DNA of 64,000 nt from an uncultured Mucilaginibacter sp. (GCA_913775265.1 CAJYJH010000021.1:62001-126000), one strand, 5' to 3'; shown: positions 25,247-35,275, counted from the stretch's first letter. The notes: generated by a model not told the origin, from the sequence alone. Program-made: numbers and translations.

Positions 25247-25777
25247 CTATTTTCCGTTACTTAAGTTTATGTCTTTATAAGTTTCAAAGCGGCCATGGTT
25301 ATCGGGTTTGTAATAAATTCTTACCTGGGTAACTTTAAAAGATATATTACCATTCTGCAAGTAATCATCTGCCAAATGTTTCATGGCTATAAAATCATCT
25401 GCAGTAAAACCACACCATTTACGGCCCAAGGTTAAATGCGGATGAAAACCGCCGTCACCTTTATTGATCTCTTCCGGCTCGAACAGCTTTAAAGCAGGTA
25501 TGAGCTGGTTGTATAGTTCATTTAAACCCAGTGATTGCACACTTGCAAATAAAACTCTGTCGCCAAAAAAGGAGGTACCGGGCAATTGAATATCAAAAGG
25601 CTTAGTCGTCTCACAGATGTTTTCAACAATTTGCACCCAAGGTTCAATTTGAAGCAGACTTACAGGTGGACGAATAGTAATATGCGGTTCCAGGCTGTTA
25701 TCTCCAAACTGCGTTTGTATCTGTTGTATATGCTCGTAAATATCAGGGGGCGGAACAATACCAACAAAGAATTTCAT
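25247..25777 (-). CDS. LigT-like 2H phosphoesterase (2'-5' RNA ligase family)
   Basis: 176 residues. The two HxT motifs that define the 2H superfamily are present: His32-Ile-Thr34 and His114-Leu-Thr116 (PHLTLGRKW). The length fits single-domain members. Bacterial homologues act on 2'-5' RNA linkages or cyclic phosphates in the test tube; the cellular role here is unknown. Cytoplasmic, single gene, divergent from the AcpH-like gene. Confidence 0.85.
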   Translation of the reverse strand: MKFFVGIVPPPDIYEHIQQIQTQFGDNSLEPHITIRPPVSLLQIEPWVQIVENICETTKPFDIQLPGTSFFGDRVLFASVQSLGLNELYNQLIPALKLFEPEEINKGDGGFHPHLTLGRKWCGFTADDFIAMKHLADDYLQNGNISFKVTQVRIYYKPDNHGRFETYKDINLSNGK

Positions 25778-25916
25778 TTAACTATCAATTATACTGCGGC
25801 TGATTTGTTTTCCTGGTTTAAACGGCTGTTACTGCGTCAATCACGTCAAAACGTTACAATTTGATAACCTTACAATTTCGTTTACTGCAAAAAAGCATGT
25901 ATTTTGCCATACCGCT

Positions 25917-26585
25917 ATGAATTTTTTGTCTCATTTTTATTTCGACCGCTATACTACTGATTGCTATCATGTGTTAGGTACTGTATTGCCGGATTTACTC
26001 AAAAATGCCGACAAAAACATTATTCTGCATCCCGAAAAGCTTGAATATCCTGACGGCCCTGAACAAGCCATACAACAAGGATGGTTAAAGCACTTAGAAG
26101 TGGACAGGCACTTTCATAACTCTGATTTTTTTAAAACCAATTCGCATCAGCTCAAGCTTAAGTTGCTGCCGACCATGGTTGGTTCGCCGGTAAAGCCGTT
26201 TTTTTTAGGGCATATTGCCTTAGAGTTACTATTAGATAACTTACTGCTCACCACCGGTATGGTTAAGGCCCACGACTTTTACACCCACCTGAATGGTTGC
26301 AGCCACGAAGTAATTTACAGTTTCCTGGGGCGGAGCGGAATGCTCAATCCCGACGTGTTTCTTCGCTTTTTTGAGAACTTTAAACGAAATGAATATTTGC
26401 ACACCTATGCCGAAACGGAAAAGGTGACCTATGCCCTAAAACGCATTTGCATGCGTATCTGGAGCAATCCTTTTAGCGAAGAAAATGAGACAGCAATAAG
26501 CGTGGCTATTAGCAATTACCGCCATCAACTCGAAGACAACTTTACTCCCATATTTGATGACATTGAAGCATTGCTTGAATATTAA
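25917..26585 (+). CDS. Acyl-carrier-protein phosphodiesterase-like (AcpH/DUF479) protein
   Basis: 222 residues. It begins MNFLSHFYF and continues GTVLPDLLKN and LEVDRHFHNSDFF, the same order as the MNFLAHL..GN.L.DF..G...R.ID pattern of AcpH, an HD-like metal hydrolase that removes 4'-phosphopantetheine from acyl carrier protein. His6 and the DRHFH histidines are plausible metal ligands. The match is by pattern, so the activity is tentative. Its 3' end converges on the MFS gene with an 18-base gap. Confidence 0.6.
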   Translation: MNFLSHFYFDRYTTDCYHVLGTVLPDLLKNADKNIILHPEKLEYPDGPEQAIQQGWLKHLEVDRHFHNSDFFKTNSHQLKLKLLPTMVGSPVKPFFLGHIALELLLDNLLLTTGMVKAHDFYTHLNGCSHEVIYSFLGRSGMLNPDVFLRFFENFKRNEYLHTYAETEKVTYALKRICMRIWSNPFSEENETAISVAISNYRHQLEDNFTPIFDDIEALLEY

Positions 26586-26603
26586 AGAGTTTCGAATCTT
26601 GAA

Positions 26604-27860
26604 TTAATGCACAATTACTGAAATTTCTTTTTGCTGTTGACGCTGCCGTTCTGCGGAGCGCTTAAACAATATACCGAACAGAATGGCTACGGCTAATCCG
26701 GCTAAGCCTTCAATGCAAAGCACCAGTCTTGCACTGGCATGGTGGGTAGCCAAACCAACAAAAAAACTACCCAAAGGTTGCATACCCATAAAAGCCATTA
26801 CATAATAGCTTATTACACGACCACGCATTTCGTCACTTACCGTAGTTTGTATAAATGTATTGGTCCCAGCAATCTGCATCATGGCGCCGGCTCCGGCAGG
26901 CATTACCAGCAATAAAGCCAGCCAAATACTGTTGCTCCAGGCAAACGAAGCCAGGCTTACACTAAACATAGCGCAGGCAAAAACTACGATTCGCTTTACA
27001 TTACCCGTATTTTTTAGTCCGGCCATATAAAAAGCGCCCATCAACGATCCTAAACCCGATATACTGTTTAGCAGGCTGTAAGTACGGGCATCACCATGAA
27101 AAATATCTTTGGCAAAAATCGGCATCAATGTGGTATACGGCATTACAAAAAAGCTGGTGCAGGCCATCAGCAAAATCACCAGTTTAATGTCGGGTACGCT
27201 TTGTAAATAGTTATACCCTTGTTTGAGGCCGTCCCACACACTATCCGTAGTCTTTTTGATATCCATGGGAGGCAACTTCATGAACAACAATGAAGTAATT
27301 ACGGCCACAAAGCTCAGCGCATTCAGTAAAAAGCATATACCAGTACCTACTGTGGTCAGCAATATACCGGCAACTGCCGGACCCAACATACGGGCGAGGT
27401 TCACCATAGATGAGTTCAGAGCAATAGCGTTTTGCAAGTCACTTTTATCTTCAATCAACCTGATCATGAGCGACTGGCGCGAAGGCGTATCAAAGGCATT
27501 GATAATACCCAGCACAATGCTTAAACCAATGATGGCATACATGTTATATACCTTCAACAATACCAAAGTAGCCATGGTACCGGCCTGCAGCATGGCCAGT
27601 ATTTGCGTAGTGAGTAAAATTCGGTAGCGATTGTGCCTGTCGGAAATGGTACCGCCGTAAGGCGAAAGTAAAAGCGTGGGAATTTGCCCAGCAAAGTTAA
27701 CCAGGCCCAGCATCAGCGCCGAATGCGTGGTAGTATATACCAACCAGTTAATGGCAATCCGCTCCATCCAGGTACCGACAAGAGAGATGGACTGACCAAC
27801 AAAATACAGCCTGAAATTATAAGATCGTAATGAACGAAAGGTAGTAGATAGCGCCGACAT
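26604..27860 (-). CDS. MFS exporter, EntS-like (MFS_3)
   Basis: 418 residues with about 12 hydrophobic spans. The N-terminus (FRSLRSYNFRLYFVGQSISLVGTWM), the early loop GTISDRHNRYRIL and the TPSRQSLMIRLI segment are those of the MFS_3 / enterobactin-exporter-like group. It is an inner membrane proton-driven exporter, substrate unknown (siderophore, drug or metabolite). No siderophore or regulatory gene is next to it. Confidence 0.85.
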   Translation of the reverse strand: MSALSTTFRSLRSYNFRLYFVGQSISLVGTWMERIAINWLVYTTTHSALMLGLVNFAGQIPTLLLSPYGGTISDRHNRYRILLTTQILAMLQAGTMATLVLLKVYNMYAIIGLSIVLGIINAFDTPSRQSLMIRLIEDKSDLQNAIALNSSMVNLARMLGPAVAGILLTTVGTGICFLLNALSFVAVITSLLFMKLPPMDIKKTTDSVWDGLKQGYNYLQSVPDIKLVILLMACTSFFVMPYTTLMPIFAKDIFHGDARTYSLLNSISGLGSLMGAFYMAGLKNTGNVKRIVVFACAMFSVSLASFAWSNSIWLALLLVMPAGAGAMMQIAGTNTFIQTTVSDEMRGRVISYYVMAFMGMQPLGSFFVGLATHHASARLVLCIEGLAGLAVAILFGILFKRSAERQRQQQKEISVIVH

Positions 27861-27996
27861 GATGTAGTAAAGACAATACCTAAACTATTTAGTTTATTAT
27901 AATATTGCCTCGCCACAAAACCACTACCAAATCGTTACAAGAGATAACAGTATACCGACCACCGATTAAGCGATGGCCGGTGAATAAAAAGAATGC

Positions 27997-28830
27997 TTAA
28001 ATAATTCCGGCTTTTTCCAGTTCGGCTTGCATTTGCTGTTGCAGCTTTTTCGCCTCAGCACGGGCAGCGTCAGCAAAGTCTTTGCCGTTTGAAGCATAGA
28101 TGATAGCACGTGATGAGTTAACCAGCAAACCGCAATCAGCGTTCATCCCGTAGCGGCAAACGTCTTCTAAGCTGCCGCCCTGTGCGCCCACGCCGGGTAC
28201 CAGTAAAAAGTTATCGGGCGCATGTTTGCGAATGTTCTCGAACTCGGCACCTTTAGTGGCTCCTACCACATACATAATACGATCAGCACCGGCCAAGGTA
28301 TTTACTTTGTTAATCACGGCTTCGTGCAATAAACCTTCGGGCGTTTGCAGGTACTGAAAATCGCGGCTACCTTCTGAAGAGGTTAACGCTAGTACAATAA
28401 CCCATTTATTGGCATAAACTAAATAAGGCGTAATGCTATCGTGCCCCATATAAGGTGTAATAGTGATAGCGTCGAAGCTCATGCCTCCGGCTTGCTCGTC
28501 AAAAAAAGCGCGGGCATAGCGGTCGGATGTGTTGCCAATATCACCGCGTTTAGCATCAATAATACTTAAACAATCTTTAGGCAAATATTCATAAGTGCCA
28601 ATCAGACTTTGTAAACCTTTGATACCGCTACTTTCGTAGAAAGCGGCGTTGGGTTTATAAGCAACGCATAAGTCGCGGGTAGCATCAATAATACGCTTGT
28701 TAAACTCCAGCACCGGATCGGGATAGCTTTGCAAAAAAGCAGGTATTTTGTCAATATCAGTATCCAGACCCACACATAAAAATGACTTTTTAAGTTTAAT
28801 CTGCTCAACAAGCTGGCTGTAGTTTAACAT
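27997..28830 (-). CDS. pyrF: Orotidine 5'-phosphate decarboxylase, type 2
   Basis: 277 residues, the length of the long (type 2) PyrF. The catalytic DAKRGDIGNT is at 92-101 with Lys94. FLCVGLDTDIDKIP and VAYKPNAAFYE are the substrate-binding regions. It makes UMP from OMP in de novo pyrimidine synthesis, in the cytoplasm. Single gene, divergent from rho. Confidence 0.95.
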   Translation of the reverse strand: MLNYSQLVEQIKLKKSFLCVGLDTDIDKIPAFLQSYPDPVLEFNKRIIDATRDLCVAYKPNAAFYESSGIKGLQSLIGTYEYLPKDCLSIIDAKRGDIGNTSDRYARAFFDEQAGGMSFDAITITPYMGHDSITPYLVYANKWVIVLALTSSEGSRDFQYLQTPEGLLHEAVINKVNTLAGADRIMYVVGATKGAEFENIRKHAPDNFLLVPGVGAQGGSLEDVCRYGMNADCGLLVNSSRAIIYASNGKDFADAARAEAKKLQQQMQAELEKAGII

Positions 28831-28918
28831 ATATATAAATATTATGAAAAATATAAAGCCACAAAAAAACTAAAAATCAATAGAAGTGTTAGCCTGATGT
28901 AACTATTTTTTAAAATAA

Positions 28919-28949
28919 TTGTAATTATTAAAATTAATAAGTACACTTG
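28919..28949 (-). other. Antisense view of the rho promoter interval (no minus-strand signal seen)
   Basis: The interval was read on both strands. Only the plus strand gives a promoter match, reported separately; nothing for pyrF is seen in these bases. Confidence 0.3.
28919..28949 (+). promoter_or_regulatory. Promoter of rho (-33 TTG, -7 TACACTTG)
   Basis: TTG at 28919-28921 and TACACTTG at 28942-28949 are 20 bases apart, the Bacteroidetes sigma-A arrangement with one mismatch in the -7 box. Transcription would start near 28955, leaving a leader of about 145 bases before the rho ATG at 29103. Confidence 0.6.
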
Positions 28950-29102
28950 CAGCGTTTCCAAACAAATTTTTCTTGCACTAAAGAAAAGTTGTAAAAATCC
29001 CACGTTGCAACAAATACAATAAATTAGTTTTCAAGGTGCGTTACAGCAGCAAGATCAATTTTCTATACATTAAATAATCCTCTTTGAATCATATTTCATC
29101 TC

Positions 29103-30881
29103 ATGCCTGATACACTCGAACTGAATGACAAGTTAGTGTCTGAATTGCGTCAAATGGCTAAAGATCTGGGAATTGCTGAAGCAGACGAACTGCGTAAAGC
29201 CCAGCTCATTACCCGTATTGTTGAGCAAGAAAGCCTTATTGATGCTGCACGCGCCCAACAATCAACCTTAAACGAAAATTACGCCAACGTTGCTGCCGAT
29301 AAAAACGAAGATGCAGCAGCTACCGATACCGAAGAAAAGCCCCGTAAAAGAGCACGCACTGTAAAAAGTAAAACTACACCGGCTAAAACTGCAGCGGCAG
29401 AAGAAGCAGGTGCTGATTTATTTGCAGCTCCTGAGGCTATTACTCAACCCGAAACTACACAAGCCGGCACACCAAACGATGTGCAAGCTATTGAAACCGT
29501 TGCCGAAAGCGCAGCTGCTGCACCAGCAAGCGAACCTGAGGCGCAACCGGTAAGCACCCCGAAATTTGAACGCCGCCCTAACACGCAGCGCGAAAACAAC
29601 ATGCCGCGTGAGCGTACACAGCGCGAAAACCCGGGAAGAGAAAACAACAACCGCGATAATAATAACCGTGACAACAGCCCAAGAGAAAGGGATAATAATC
29701 GGGAGAATAACAATCGCGAAAACAATCAACAGAACAAAAACAACCAGGAGGCTATTAACCTTGACTTTGATAACGTAATTGTTAACGAGGGCGTGCTGGA
29801 AATTATGCCTGATGGTTACGGTTTTTTACGCTCATCTGATTATAATTATCTTACCTCTCCTGATGATATTTATGTATCACAGTCTCAGATTAAGCTTTTC
29901 GGATTAAAAACCGGTGATACCGTTCGCGGTAGCATTCGTCCGCCAAAAGAAGGTGAAAAATACTTCCCGTTGGTACGTGTAGAAGCCATCAATGGCCGCA
30001 TACCTGCCGAGGTACGCGACCGTGTTCCGTTTGATCACTTAACACCGCTGTTCCCGTCTGAAAGGTTAAACTTGTTTACTGATGCAGGTAATTACTCAAC
30101 CCGTATTATGGATTTGTTCTCTCCTATTGGTAAAGGTCAGCGTGGTTTAATCGTAGCTCAGCCTAAAACCGGTAAAACTATGTTACTGAAGGATGTGGCC
30201 AATGCTATTGCTAAAAACCATCCGGAAGTTTACCTGATCATTTTACTGATTGATGAGCGCCCTGAGGAGGTTACCGATATGGCCCGCAGCGTACGCGCCG
30301 AGGTAGTATCATCAACTTTTGACGAGCCTGCCGAACGCCACGTAAAAATCGCTAACATCGTATTGGAGAAAGCCAAGCGTATGGTAGAATGCGGGCATGA
30401 TGTTGTTATTTTATTAGACTCTATCACCCGTTTAGCTCGTGCTTACAACACCGTAGCACCTGCATCGGGTAAAATACTGTCGGGTGGTGTGGATGCCAAT
30501 GCATTGCACAAGCCTAAGCGCTTTTTTGGTGCCGCCCGTAACATTGAGGATGGCGGTTCATTAACCATTATTGCTACAGCCCTTACAGAAACCGGCTCTA
30601 AAATGGACGAGGTTATTTTTGAAGAGTTTAAAGGCACTGGCAACATGGAGTTACAGTTGGATCGTAAACTATCTAACAAACGTATATTCCCGGCTATTGA
30701 TATTACGGCATCAAGTACCCGTCGTGACGACTTGCTGCTCGACCGCGAGACATTACAACGCATCTGGATTCTACGTAACCATTTGGCCGACATGAATTCG
30801 TTGGAATCCATGGAATTTTTACAGAGCCAGATCCGCGGAACAAGAAGCAACGAAGAATTTTTAGTTTCTATGAACTCTTAA
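29103..30881 (+). CDS. rho: Transcription termination factor Rho with disordered insertion
   Basis: 592 residues, well above the roughly 420 of E. coli Rho. An N-terminal Rho_N helical domain (about 1-50) is followed by a Glu/Ala/Pro-rich then Arg/Asn/Glu-rich low-complexity region (about 60-220). Then come the cold-shock-like RNA-binding domain ([13 protein letters not shown]...) and the RecA-type ATPase core with P-loop QPKTGKT near 355 and [12 protein letters not shown]. The hexamer translocates on RNA and stops transcription. A comparable insertion in Bacteroides thetaiotaomicron Rho drives phase separation; the same here is inference. The long leader allows autoregulation. Confidence 0.97.
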   Translation: MPDTLELNDKLVSELRQMAKDLGIAEADELRKAQLITRIVEQESLIDAARAQQSTLNENYANVAADKNEDAAATDTEEKPRKRARTVKSKTTPAKTAAAEEAGADLFAAPEAITQPETTQAGTPNDVQAIETVAESAAAAPASEPEAQPVSTPKFERRPNTQRENNMPRERTQRENPGRENNNRDNNNRDNSPRERDNNRENNNRENNQQNKNNQEAINLDFDNVIVNEGVLEIMPDGYGFLRSSDYNYLTSPDDIYVSQSQIKLFGLKTGDTVRGSIRPPKEGEKYFPLVRVEAINGRIPAEVRDRVPFDHLTPLFPSERLNLFTDAGNYSTRIMDLFSPIGKGQRGLIVAQPKTGKTMLLKDVANAIAKNHPEVYLIILLIDERPEEVTDMARSVRAEVVSSTFDEPAERHVKIANIVLEKAKRMVECGHDVVILLDSITRLARAYNTVAPASGKILSGGVDANALHKPKRFFGAARNIEDGGSLTIIATALTETGSKMDEVIFEEFKGTGNMELQLDRKLSNKRIFPAIDITASSTRRDDLLLDRETLQRIWILRNHLADMNSLESMEFLQSQIRGTRSNEEFLVSMNS

Positions 30882-30924
30882 CCATTTATGGTGTTATAAT
30901 TCCGAGTCGTTTTAAATGATTATG

Positions 30925-30960
30925 AGGACGCTTATCTATCAGTAAGCGTCCTTTCTTTTT
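30925..30960 (+). terminator. Terminator of rho
   Basis: A perfect 10-bp stem (30925-30934 with 30943-30952) with an 8-base loop is followed by TTCTTTTT. Confidence 0.85.
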
Positions 30961-31072
30961 AGAATGAAGTTGGATGAGTAAGTTAAAGCAAGGTTAAAAT
31001 GACGTTAGAAAAAAGGCAAACTTTAACAGGTTCATCAAACCTTAAAAATTATTGGCTATCTTCAACACCGAA

Positions 31073-31786
31073 ATGAGGAAACGCGTTAAGAAACATGTAC
31101 CCAACGCTATCACCTGTGCTAACCTGTTCAGTGGATGTATCGGGATTGTTTTTGTTACTTTTCAGGATAATTTAATATTTGCGGCCTACTGTATTTTCTT
31201 AGCTGCTATTTTCGACTTTTTTGATGGATTGGCCTCCAGGGTATTACAATCTTTTTCGCTAATTGGTAAGGATTTAGATTCACTGGCCGACGTAGTGAGT
31301 TTTGGCGTACTGCCTGCCTTTATCATGTACCGCTTGTTTTTACAGGCTCCACAGATAGATGGTGTAAGTACCTATCTTAATTTCATCGCTTTCTTGATAC
31401 CGGTATTTTCTGCCTTAAGGCTGGCTAAGTTTAATAATGATGAACGCCAGACAGATAGCTTTATTGGCTTACCCACGCCAGCTAATGCTATATTAATCGG
31501 CTCGTTTCCGCTCATCATCAAAGAGCAGTACGGCTTTTTCACAGCTTTTATCCTGAACCCGTTTTTCCTGGCATTTTTTGTAGCCATCATGTGTATGTTG
31601 CTGGTAGTGGAATTACCACTGATGTCGCTTAAATTTAAGAACCGCGATTTTCAGCGAAATATTTACCGCTATATTTTACTGTTGATTTCGGCAATTCTCA
31701 TATTGTTTTTTAAATTTGCCGCAATTCCGGCGATCATCGTTATGTATATCGCCATATCAGTTATTCAAATTAGATTCGCGAGATAA
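31073..31786 (+). CDS. pssA: CDP-diacylglycerol-serine O-phosphatidyltransferase
   Basis: 237 residues from ATG 31073. The CDP-alcohol phosphotransferase motif is DGLASR..(8)..G65-x3-D69-x3-D73 with Asp51 first; the usual Ala before Arg is Ser. LDSLADVVSFG is typical of PssA. Seven or eight membrane spans place it in the inner membrane. It makes phosphatidylserine, the precursor of phosphatidylethanolamine. purS starts 2 bases after its stop, so they are co-transcribed. Confidence 0.93.
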   Translation: MRKRVKKHVPNAITCANLFSGCIGIVFVTFQDNLIFAAYCIFLAAIFDFFDGLASRVLQSFSLIGKDLDSLADVVSFGVLPAFIMYRLFLQAPQIDGVSTYLNFIAFLIPVFSALRLAKFNNDERQTDSFIGLPTPANAILIGSFPLIIKEQYGFFTAFILNPFFLAFFVAIMCMLLVVELPLMSLKFKNRDFQRNIYRYILLLISAILILFFKFAAIPAIIVMYIAISVIQIRFAR

Positions 31787-31787
31787 T

Positions 31788-32039
31788 ATGAAATTTCAGG
31801 CCGAAATAGATGTAATGCCAAAAAAAGAAATTTTGGACCCACAAGGTAAAGCTGTAACCGGCAGTATGAAAAACCTTGGCTTGGCCGAAATTCAAAATGT
31901 TCGTATCGGTAAACACATTACCCTCGAAATTGAAGCAGAAAGCGTTGAAGCAGCCGAAGCCAAAACTGAACAAGCCTGCAAAAATCTGTTAGCTAACCTG
32001 ATTATGGAAAGCTATACTTTTACAGTAACACCTGCTTAA
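31788..32039 (+). CDS. purS: Phosphoribosylformylglycinamidine synthase subunit PurS
   Basis: 83 residues from ATG 31788, the normal size. The pattern MKFQAEIDVMPKKEILDPQG then V.GSMKNLG, VRIGKHITLEIE and CKNLLANLIMESYTF is that of PurS. PurS dimers bridge PurQ and the small PurL in the three-part FGAM synthase of purine synthesis, so this organism likely has the split enzyme; purL and purQ are outside the window. Pairing with pssA is not functionally obvious. Confidence 0.93.
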   Translation: MKFQAEIDVMPKKEILDPQGKAVTGSMKNLGLAEIQNVRIGKHITLEIEAESVEAAEAKTEQACKNLLANLIMESYTFTVTPA

Positions 32040-32096
32040 TTAGTAAGCTATTGGCAAAGCAGCTATAAAAATTTAAGATTCCGATTTTATGATATG

Positions 32097-32127
32097 ATGC
32101 GCAAGAATTACTTGCGCATTTTTATTT
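32097..32127 (+). terminator. Terminator of pssA-purS
   Basis: A perfect 9-bp stem (32097-32105 with 32111-32119) with a 5-base loop is followed by TTTTTATTTT, directly before the converging ispD stop. Confidence 0.85.
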
Positions 32128-32837
32128 TAAGATGTTTGTGTAGCTCGTGCCTTTAGCAATAACTCGGCAATAGCAATATCTTCCGGAAAAGTAATTTTAA
32201 AATTCTGATAATCGCCTTCGGCAATGTGAATGGAAAACCCGGCGTGCTCGGCTACACTGGCATCGTCGGTAAAGCTTTCCTGGTAAGCATGTTCGTAAGC
32301 TTGCTTCAGCAAATCCGCTTTAAAAGTTTGCGGGGTTTGTACCAGGTAAATTTCATCGCGCAGCAGACTCTGATTGTAAGCCGCTTTAACCTGCCGTACA
32401 GAGTCGCGGCTCTTCACAGCCACTACTACTGCCCCCTGGCTCAAAGCTTGTTTATAGGCTGCCTCTATCACCTCTGCACTTACCAACGGGCGCACTGCGT
32501 CGTGTACAGCTACCAACGCATTTTGCGGCACCAAACTTAACCCGTTTTTTACCGAGTGAAAGCGTGTAGGCCCGCCACTAATTAATTGATGGTTAATATT
32601 AAACTTATGCTCCGCACAAAGCTCCGTCCAATACTGATGAAAAGCCTCAGGCAATACCACAATTAACTGTGGTTTGGATGGTGCATGATGAAAAGCCAGC
32701 AAAGTATGCATCAATACCGGCAAACCGTTAAGCAACAAAAATTGCTTAGGGACTGCCGATTGCATACGGGTACCAGATCCTCCGGCTACAATGATGGCGT
32801 AAGTTTCGATACTGCGTGAGTGGTAAATGGCTGACAT
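32127..32837 (-). CDS. ispD: 2-C-methyl-D-erythritol 4-phosphate cytidylyltransferase
   Basis: 236 residues. The nucleotide-binding motif AGGSGTRM...PKQF (18-33) and the VAVHDAVRPLVS region are those of IspD. It couples CTP to MEP in the non-mevalonate isoprenoid pathway, in the cytoplasm. Sits downstream of queA on the minus strand with a terminator between, so it is transcribed separately. Confidence 0.95.
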   Translation of the reverse strand: MSAIYHSRSIETYAIIVAGGSGTRMQSAVPKQFLLLNGLPVLMHTLLAFHHAPSKPQLIVVLPEAFHQYWTELCAEHKFNINHQLISGGPTRFHSVKNGLSLVPQNALVAVHDAVRPLVSAEVIEAAYKQALSQGAVVVAVKSRDSVRQVKAAYNQSLLRDEIYLVQTPQTFKADLLKQAYEHAYQESFTDDASVAEHAGFSIHIAEGDYQNFKITFPEDIAIAELLLKARATQTS

Positions 32838-32874
32838 TGGAATTTCAAATCAACGCAAATATAGGACAATAAAA

Positions 32875-32900
32875 AGCCCCGTTGCATTGGCAACAGGGCT
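32875..32900 (-). terminator. Terminator of queA
   Basis: An 11-bp stem with one mismatch (32875-32885 with 32890-32900) and a 4-base loop. On the minus strand it is followed by TTTTATTG. Confidence 0.75.
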
Positions 32901-32923
32901 CATCATTACTTTTATACCTTTAA

Positions 32924-33973
32924 TTAGATAATTAACATGGCATCACCGTAGCTGTAAAAGCGGTATTTCTCTTTAACAGCAATTTCGTAAGCATTCATTA
33001 CGTTCTCGTATCCACCAAAAGCGGCAATCATCATTAATAATGTTGATTCAGGCGTGTGGAAGTTAGTGATCATGCAGTTAGCGATACTGAAATCGTACGG
33101 CGGGAAGATGAATTTACTGGTCCAGTCGTTAGCAGCTTTTAAGGTTTTGTTAGCCGATACCGCCGACTCAATCGTACGCATAGAGGTTGTACCTACTGCA
33201 CAAACGCGTTTTTTGCGCTCAATAGCACGGTTCACAATGTCGGCTTGTTTCTGCTCGATAATAAATTGCTCAGAATCCATTTTGTGCTTGGTTAAATCCT
33301 CTACCTCTACCTGACGGAAAGTGCCTAAACCCACGTGCAACGTTACTTCGGCAAACTCAACACCTTTTAATTCCAGGCGTTTCATCAGTTCACGGCTAAA
33401 ATGCAAACCAGCAGTTGGGGCAGCTACTGCGCCTTCGTTTTTAGCAAAAATGGTTTGGTAACGCTCTTTATCCTGCTCGGTAGCTTTACGCTTTATATAT
33501 TTAGGCAGCGGAGTTTCACCTAAAATTTCAACGTTACGACGGAACTCCTCATCGGTACCGTCAAACAAAAAGCGGATAGTACGGCCGCGGGATGTAGTAT
33601 TATCAACCACCTCAGCCACTAACAAATCGTCGTCGCCAAAGTACAATTTGTTGCCCACACGTATTTTACGGGCCGGATCAACCAGTACATCCCATAAACG
33701 CAGTTCTTTATTTAATTCGCGTAATAAAAATACTTCAATAGTAGCACCGGTTTTTTCCTTGTTACCGTACATACGGGCCGGAAACACCTTAGTGTTATTA
33801 AGTATCATTACATCTTTGTCGTCAAAATAATCCAGAACATCTTTGAATATCTTATGCTCAATTTTACCTGAATCACGGTGTAAAACCATCAGGCGCGACT
33901 CGTCGCGAACGTCAGACGGGTTATGGGCAATTAATGACTCGGGCAGGTTGAATTTAAATTGAGATAACTTCAT
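32924..33973 (-). CDS. queA: tRNA ribosyltransferase-isomerase QueA
   Basis: 349 residues from ATG 33973 ([19 protein letters not shown], the standard QueA start); an upstream ATG at 34006 is less likely. [29 protein letters not shown] and the ALGTF-like [10 protein letters not shown] motif are diagnostic. It transfers the ribosyl part of S-adenosylmethionine to preQ1 in tRNA to make epoxyqueuosine at the wobble position of GUN anticodons. Divergent from the GT9 gene. Confidence 0.96.
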   Translation of the reverse strand: MKLSQFKFNLPESLIAHNPSDVRDESRLMVLHRDSGKIEHKIFKDVLDYFDDKDVMILNNTKVFPARMYGNKEKTGATIEVFLLRELNKELRLWDVLVDPARKIRVGNKLYFGDDDLLVAEVVDNTTSRGRTIRFLFDGTDEEFRRNVEILGETPLPKYIKRKATEQDKERYQTIFAKNEGAVAAPTAGLHFSRELMKRLELKGVEFAEVTLHVGLGTFRQVEVEDLTKHKMDSEQFIIEQKQADIVNRAIERKKRVCAVGTTSMRTIESAVSANKTLKAANDWTSKFIFPPYDFSIANCMITNFHTPESTLLMMIAAFGGYENVMNAYEIAVKEKYRFYSYGDAMLII

Positions 33974-34108
33974 ATCTTGTCTATGATATTGATTTTTAGG
34001 GCGCAAAGTTACGCATTAATTCAGAGAATGTAAACGCTTAAGCCAGAGGTTTTGTGTGAGCAATGTAAAACAAAATAAGCTTACAAACTTTTATGTTAGT
34101 GTTTACCT

Positions 34109-35230
34109 ATGAATAGCTGGCGAAACTGCAAAAAAATACTCTGTATCCGTCCCGATAATATGGGCGATCTGCTCATGACTACTCCGGCCATTCGGGCACT
34201 TAAGCAAACATTTAATGCACACATCACGGTATTAACCTCTAGCATGGCTGCTGGCATAGCCCGCCACATAGCTGAAATAGATGAGGTGATGGTATTTGAC
34301 GTGCCTTGGGTTAAAAGCAACCAGTCTGTGCCAAACGACGCATTTACAACAGTTACAGAAGATATTAAAAACCGGCAGTTTGATGCTGCTATTGTATTTA
34401 CTGTTTATAGCCAAAATCCTTTGCCCACCGTGATGCTGGCTTACCTGGCGGGCATCCCTTTAAGATTGGCTTATTGCCGCGAAAACCCTTACCAGCTACT
34501 CACACACTGGCAACCCGATAAAGAACCTTATGAGTTTATTAAACACCAGGTACGCCGCGATCTTGATTTGGTTGCTTCCATCGGCGCCCGAACTGATAAT
34601 GAACGTTTAGGTTTACAGGTTCCCGATGTTTGGTTACAGGTAAAACAAAAGCTGCAGCAAGAAAATATTAACCCTGGCCAGCCCTGGCTGATTATGCACC
34701 CTGGCGTAAGCGAGCCTAAACGCGAATATCCGCAAGCTCAATGGGCTGAAGTTGCAAAGATGGCAGTTGAACAATTGGGGTACCATGTATTATTTACCGG
34801 ATCGGGCAGTGAACGCGAAATGGCGGCAGACATTCAGTTATTAGCTGGTGATGACACTTTTAACATCGCTGGCAGACTAAGTTTGGATGAATTTATTTGT
34901 TTAATAGCTAAAGCGCCATTAGTGGTATCCGTTAATACTGGCACCATACATATTGCTGCAGCAACGCAAACACCAACGGCTGTCTTATATGCCTTAACAA
35001 ATCCGCAACATACACCATGGATGGTACCAAGCCAGGTTTTAAGTTACAGTGTACCTGCCGAGGCAAGGAGCAAAAATGAAGTAATAGCTCACGTTAACAG
35101 TTATTTTGATCAGGAGCCGTCAAACCTGCCTTGCCCTGAAGATATACTTACAGCCATTAAAAATCTGCTTAATCCAAAGCAGTTGACCGTCTCAGTAGGC
35201 ACACCTCAAAGAGCATCGGCAACTATTTAG
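34109..35230 (+). CDS. Glycosyltransferase family 9 (heptosyltransferase-like)
   Basis: 373 residues. The N-terminal ILCIRPDNMGDLLMTTPAIR is the GT9 signature of ADP-heptose:LPS heptosyltransferases. The second half has the MHPGVSEPKREYPQAQW donor-binding block and VSVNTGTIHIAAA near the end. It probably adds a heptose or other sugar to the lipopolysaccharide core at the inner membrane face. No other LPS genes are adjacent. The antiporter gene follows 45 bases later. Confidence 0.88.
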   Translation: MNSWRNCKKILCIRPDNMGDLLMTTPAIRALKQTFNAHITVLTSSMAAGIARHIAEIDEVMVFDVPWVKSNQSVPNDAFTTVTEDIKNRQFDAAIVFTVYSQNPLPTVMLAYLAGIPLRLAYCRENPYQLLTHWQPDKEPYEFIKHQVRRDLDLVASIGARTDNERLGLQVPDVWLQVKQKLQQENINPGQPWLIMHPGVSEPKREYPQAQWAEVAKMAVEQLGYHVLFTGSGSEREMAADIQLLAGDDTFNIAGRLSLDEFICLIAKAPLVVSVNTGTIHIAAATQTPTAVLYALTNPQHTPWMVPSQVLSYSVPAEARSKNEVIAHVNSYFDQEPSNLPCPEDILTAIKNLLNPKQLTVSVGTPQRASATI

Positions 35231-35275
35231 CAATAACGTTGTTGCTAAACATGTACTGCCGATACTTCTTTTACT

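Noticed and set aside
26588-26603. tRNA T-loop-like TTCGAATC
   Set aside because: The surrounding bases do not fold as a tRNA and the site lies in an 18-base gap between genes.
27950-27985. Terminator for pyrF
   Set aside because: A hairpin is possible only with G-T pairs and no T run follows on the minus strand.
28919-28949. Minus-strand promoter for pyrF in the rho promoter interval
   Set aside because: No TAnnTTTG match on that strand there; the minus-strand entry in the feature list only records this negative reading.
29418-29729. Open frames antisense to the Rho insertion
   Set aside because: They arise from the biased codons of the Asn/Arg-rich region; no start context or motif.
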